DNA of 7,476 nt, from assembly GCA_003022905.1 (NCBI GenBank), contig PXSE01000080.1, positions 1-7,476 of the forward strand. Reading direction: 5' to 3'. The translations under genes were made by a program, and so were the position numbers. The DNA comes from Halobacteriales archaeon QS_9_68_42 (GTDB lineage Archaea; Halobacteriota; Halobacteria; Halobacteriales; Haloarculaceae). Positions 6,405-7,476 of this stretch are shown here, piece by piece (the first letter of the stretch is position 1; the number at the start of each line of letters is the position of its first letter). A model generated the notes under the pieces. The model saw only the letters and a program-made list of their open reading frames with translations. It searched no databases and was not told the origin of the DNA.

Positions 6405-6419
6405 CGCACGACCGGTGCG
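6405..6419 (+). other. small hairpin just upstream of the ilvB start
   Basis: CGCAC (6405-6409) and GTGCG (6415-6419) can pair around GACCG. The stem ends 5 nt before ATG 6425, where it could limit ribosome access. GCACC at 6318-6322, immediately 3' of the large hairpin, could alternatively pair with GGTGC at 6414-6418, so the two structures could be linked. No Shine-Dalgarno sequence is visible. Confidence 0.3.
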
Positions 6420-6424
6420 TCGCC

Positions 6425-7476
6425 ATGAGCGGCGAGCCGAAACAGGCGCCGACGGAGGCCGCCGCCGAGGTGGGGCCCACCGAAGTGGAGACCGGCGCCG
6501 ACGCGGTGGTCCGCGCCCTCGAGAACGCCGGCGTCGAGCACATCTTCGGCGTCCAGGGCGGGGCCATCATGCCGGTGTACGACTCGCTGTACAGCTCCGA
6601 GATAGACCACGTCACGATGGCCCACGAGCAGGGCGCCGCCCACGCCGCCGACGCCTACGGGGTCGTCAGCGGCGACCCGGGCGTCTGTATGGCCACCTCC
6701 GGGCCGGGCGCGACGAATCTCGTCACCGGGCTGGCCGACTCCAACATGGACTCGGACCCCGTCGTCGCGCTGACCGGCCAGGTGCCGACCGACTTCGTCG
6801 GCAGCGACGCCTTCCAGCCGCCTTCGCGCTGGCCGAGCGCGGCCGCCAGGGCCCGACGCTCGTCGACCTGCCGAAGGACGTCACCAAGGGGGCCGCCACC
6901 AAAGACCCCGGCGAGCCACGGACGCCGACCACCTACGACCCGCCGGAGACGGCCGACCCCGAGTCGGTCGCCGAGGCTGCCGAGGTGCTGGCGGCGTCCG
7001 ACCGGCCGGTCATCCTGGCCGGCGGCGGCATCATCAAGGCCGAGGCCTGCGAGGAACTGCGCTCGTTCGCCACCGAACACGGGATTCCGGTCATCACGAC
7101 GATGCCCGCAATCGGCGCGTTCCCCGAAGATCACGACCTGTCGCTGGAGTGGGCCGGCATGCACGGCACCGGCTACGCCAACATGGCCATCACGATGACC
7201 GACTGCATGCTGGCGGTCGGCACCCGGTTCGACGACCGACTGACCGGCGGCGTCGAGACGTTCGCGCCCGACGCCGAGATAATCCACGTCGACATCGATC
7301 CCGCTGAAATCTCGAAGAACGTCGAGGCGGACTACCCGCTGATCGGCGACGCGGCGGCCGTAATGAAACAGCTCGCAACCGCGATGCCGCGGTCGCCGTC
7401 GGCCGATGCCTGGCGGCGGCAGTGCCAGGAGTGGAAAACCGAGTATCCGATGGACTACGCCGCCCCGGAGGACGAC
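6425..7476 (+). pseudogene. ilvB: acetohydroxyacid synthase large subunit, internal deletion plus frameshift, 3' end beyond window
   Basis: This ThDP/FAD/Mg2+ enzyme makes 2-acetolactate or 2-aceto-2-hydroxybutyrate, the first shared step to Val, Leu and Ile. From ATG 6425 the PYR domain is normal: [13 protein letters not shown], catalytic Glu68 in [14 protein letters not shown], and [12 protein letters not shown], up to GSDAFQ (residue 131). The next recognisable residues, [21 protein letters not shown], start at 6820 one frame over and run open to the edge ([44 protein letters not shown]). Family alignment from memory places about 30 residues between DAFQ and this point, including the conserved P-V-T-K-H segment, so about 90 nt are absent. 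The original frame reads nonsense to 7198. The C-terminal ThDP domain lies beyond the edge, and ilvN would be expected next. As drawn it cannot encode an active enzyme; assembly error is a serious alternative. Confidence 0.88.

Larger units (their letters stand above)
6092..6424 (+). promoter_or_regulatory. ilvB leader region
   Basis: This 333-nt region separates two genes of one pathway, a large gap for such a pair. From left to right it contains a GC-rich segment with a 12-bp palindrome (6165-6176), a direct repeat around 6183-6212, the leader-peptide ORF 6208-6309, a small predicted stem at 6245-6276, the perfect dyad 6294-6317, a pyrimidine-rich run at about 6319-6336, and a hairpin just before the ilvB ATG. 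No strong TATA box is visible. The region may therefore be transcribed from the leuA promoter or from the weak element near 6205. Confidence 0.6.

Noticed and set aside
6093..6428. 111-codon forward frame filling the ilvB leader and overlapping ATG 6425 by 4 nt
   Set aside because: The spacing looks operon-like, but the peptide is basic (Arg/Pro/Thr-rich), unlike haloarchaeal proteins, and matches nothing I know. The smaller frame with the Ile-rich end explains the region better.
1..7476. CRISPR array, tRNA/rRNA genes, insertion sequences
   Set aside because: I saw no regularly spaced repeats, no tRNA-like T-arm/acceptor arrangement, no rRNA sequence and no transposase frames. The lesions show no target-site duplications or inserted DNA.

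Overview
The window is haloarchaeal chromosome (class Halobacteria). GC content is high, predicted proteins are acidic (Asp/Glu/Ala/Val-rich), and at most genes an AT-rich TATA-like element lies about 26-28 bp before the start codon with no Shine-Dalgarno sequence. That spacing is the haloarchaeal leaderless-promoter layout. The gene content (MoxR ATPase, archaeal ThiC, LeuA/CimA followed by IlvB) fits the same group. The genus cannot be fixed from this sequence.

Layout. (1) 1-435, minus: N-terminal part of a MoxR-type AAA+ ATPase running off the left edge. (2) 606-1788, plus: a saccharopine-dehydrogenase-like oxidoreductase broken by a frameshift and an in-frame TAG, with its native stop apparently lost. 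(3) 1694-2265, plus: a protein with an N-terminal signal/anchor segment and winged-helix DNA-binding domains, interrupted by an apparent internal deletion in the second domain. (4) 2423-3853, plus: intact thiC. (5) 3854-4063: coding-like debris between convergent genes. (6) 4061-4564, minus: gamma-carbonic-anhydrase-like hexapeptide protein. (7) 4565-4872: divergent promoter region. (8) 4873-6091, plus: LeuA/CimA-family synthase with one frameshift close to its start. (9) 6092-6424: a 333-nt leader. (10) 6425 to the right edge: large subunit of acetohydroxyacid synthase (ilvB), with about 30 residues missing and a frameshift.

The most interesting part is the leader between leuA and ilvB. It holds a 33-codon ORF (6208-6309) whose last nine residues are Val-Ala-Ile-Ile-Ile-Val-Gly-Ala-Leu. 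Its final codons and stop lie inside a perfect 10-bp inverted repeat (6294-6317). A short peptide loaded with the pathway's end-product amino acids, placed directly upstream of a branched-chain biosynthesis gene and fused to a hairpin, is the arrangement of bacterial ilv/leu attenuators. I know of no demonstrated archaeal example. An operator function for the dyad is the main alternative.

Four of the six recognisable genes carry lesions, while thiC and the carbonic-anhydrase-like gene are clean. Two lesions look like single-base or two-base frameshifts, two look like internal losses of roughly 90-110 nt, and one is a nonsense substitution. Because leuA and ilvB are normally needed for prototrophy and their remaining sequence is well conserved, a draft or metagenomic assembly artefact is at least as likely as true gene decay.
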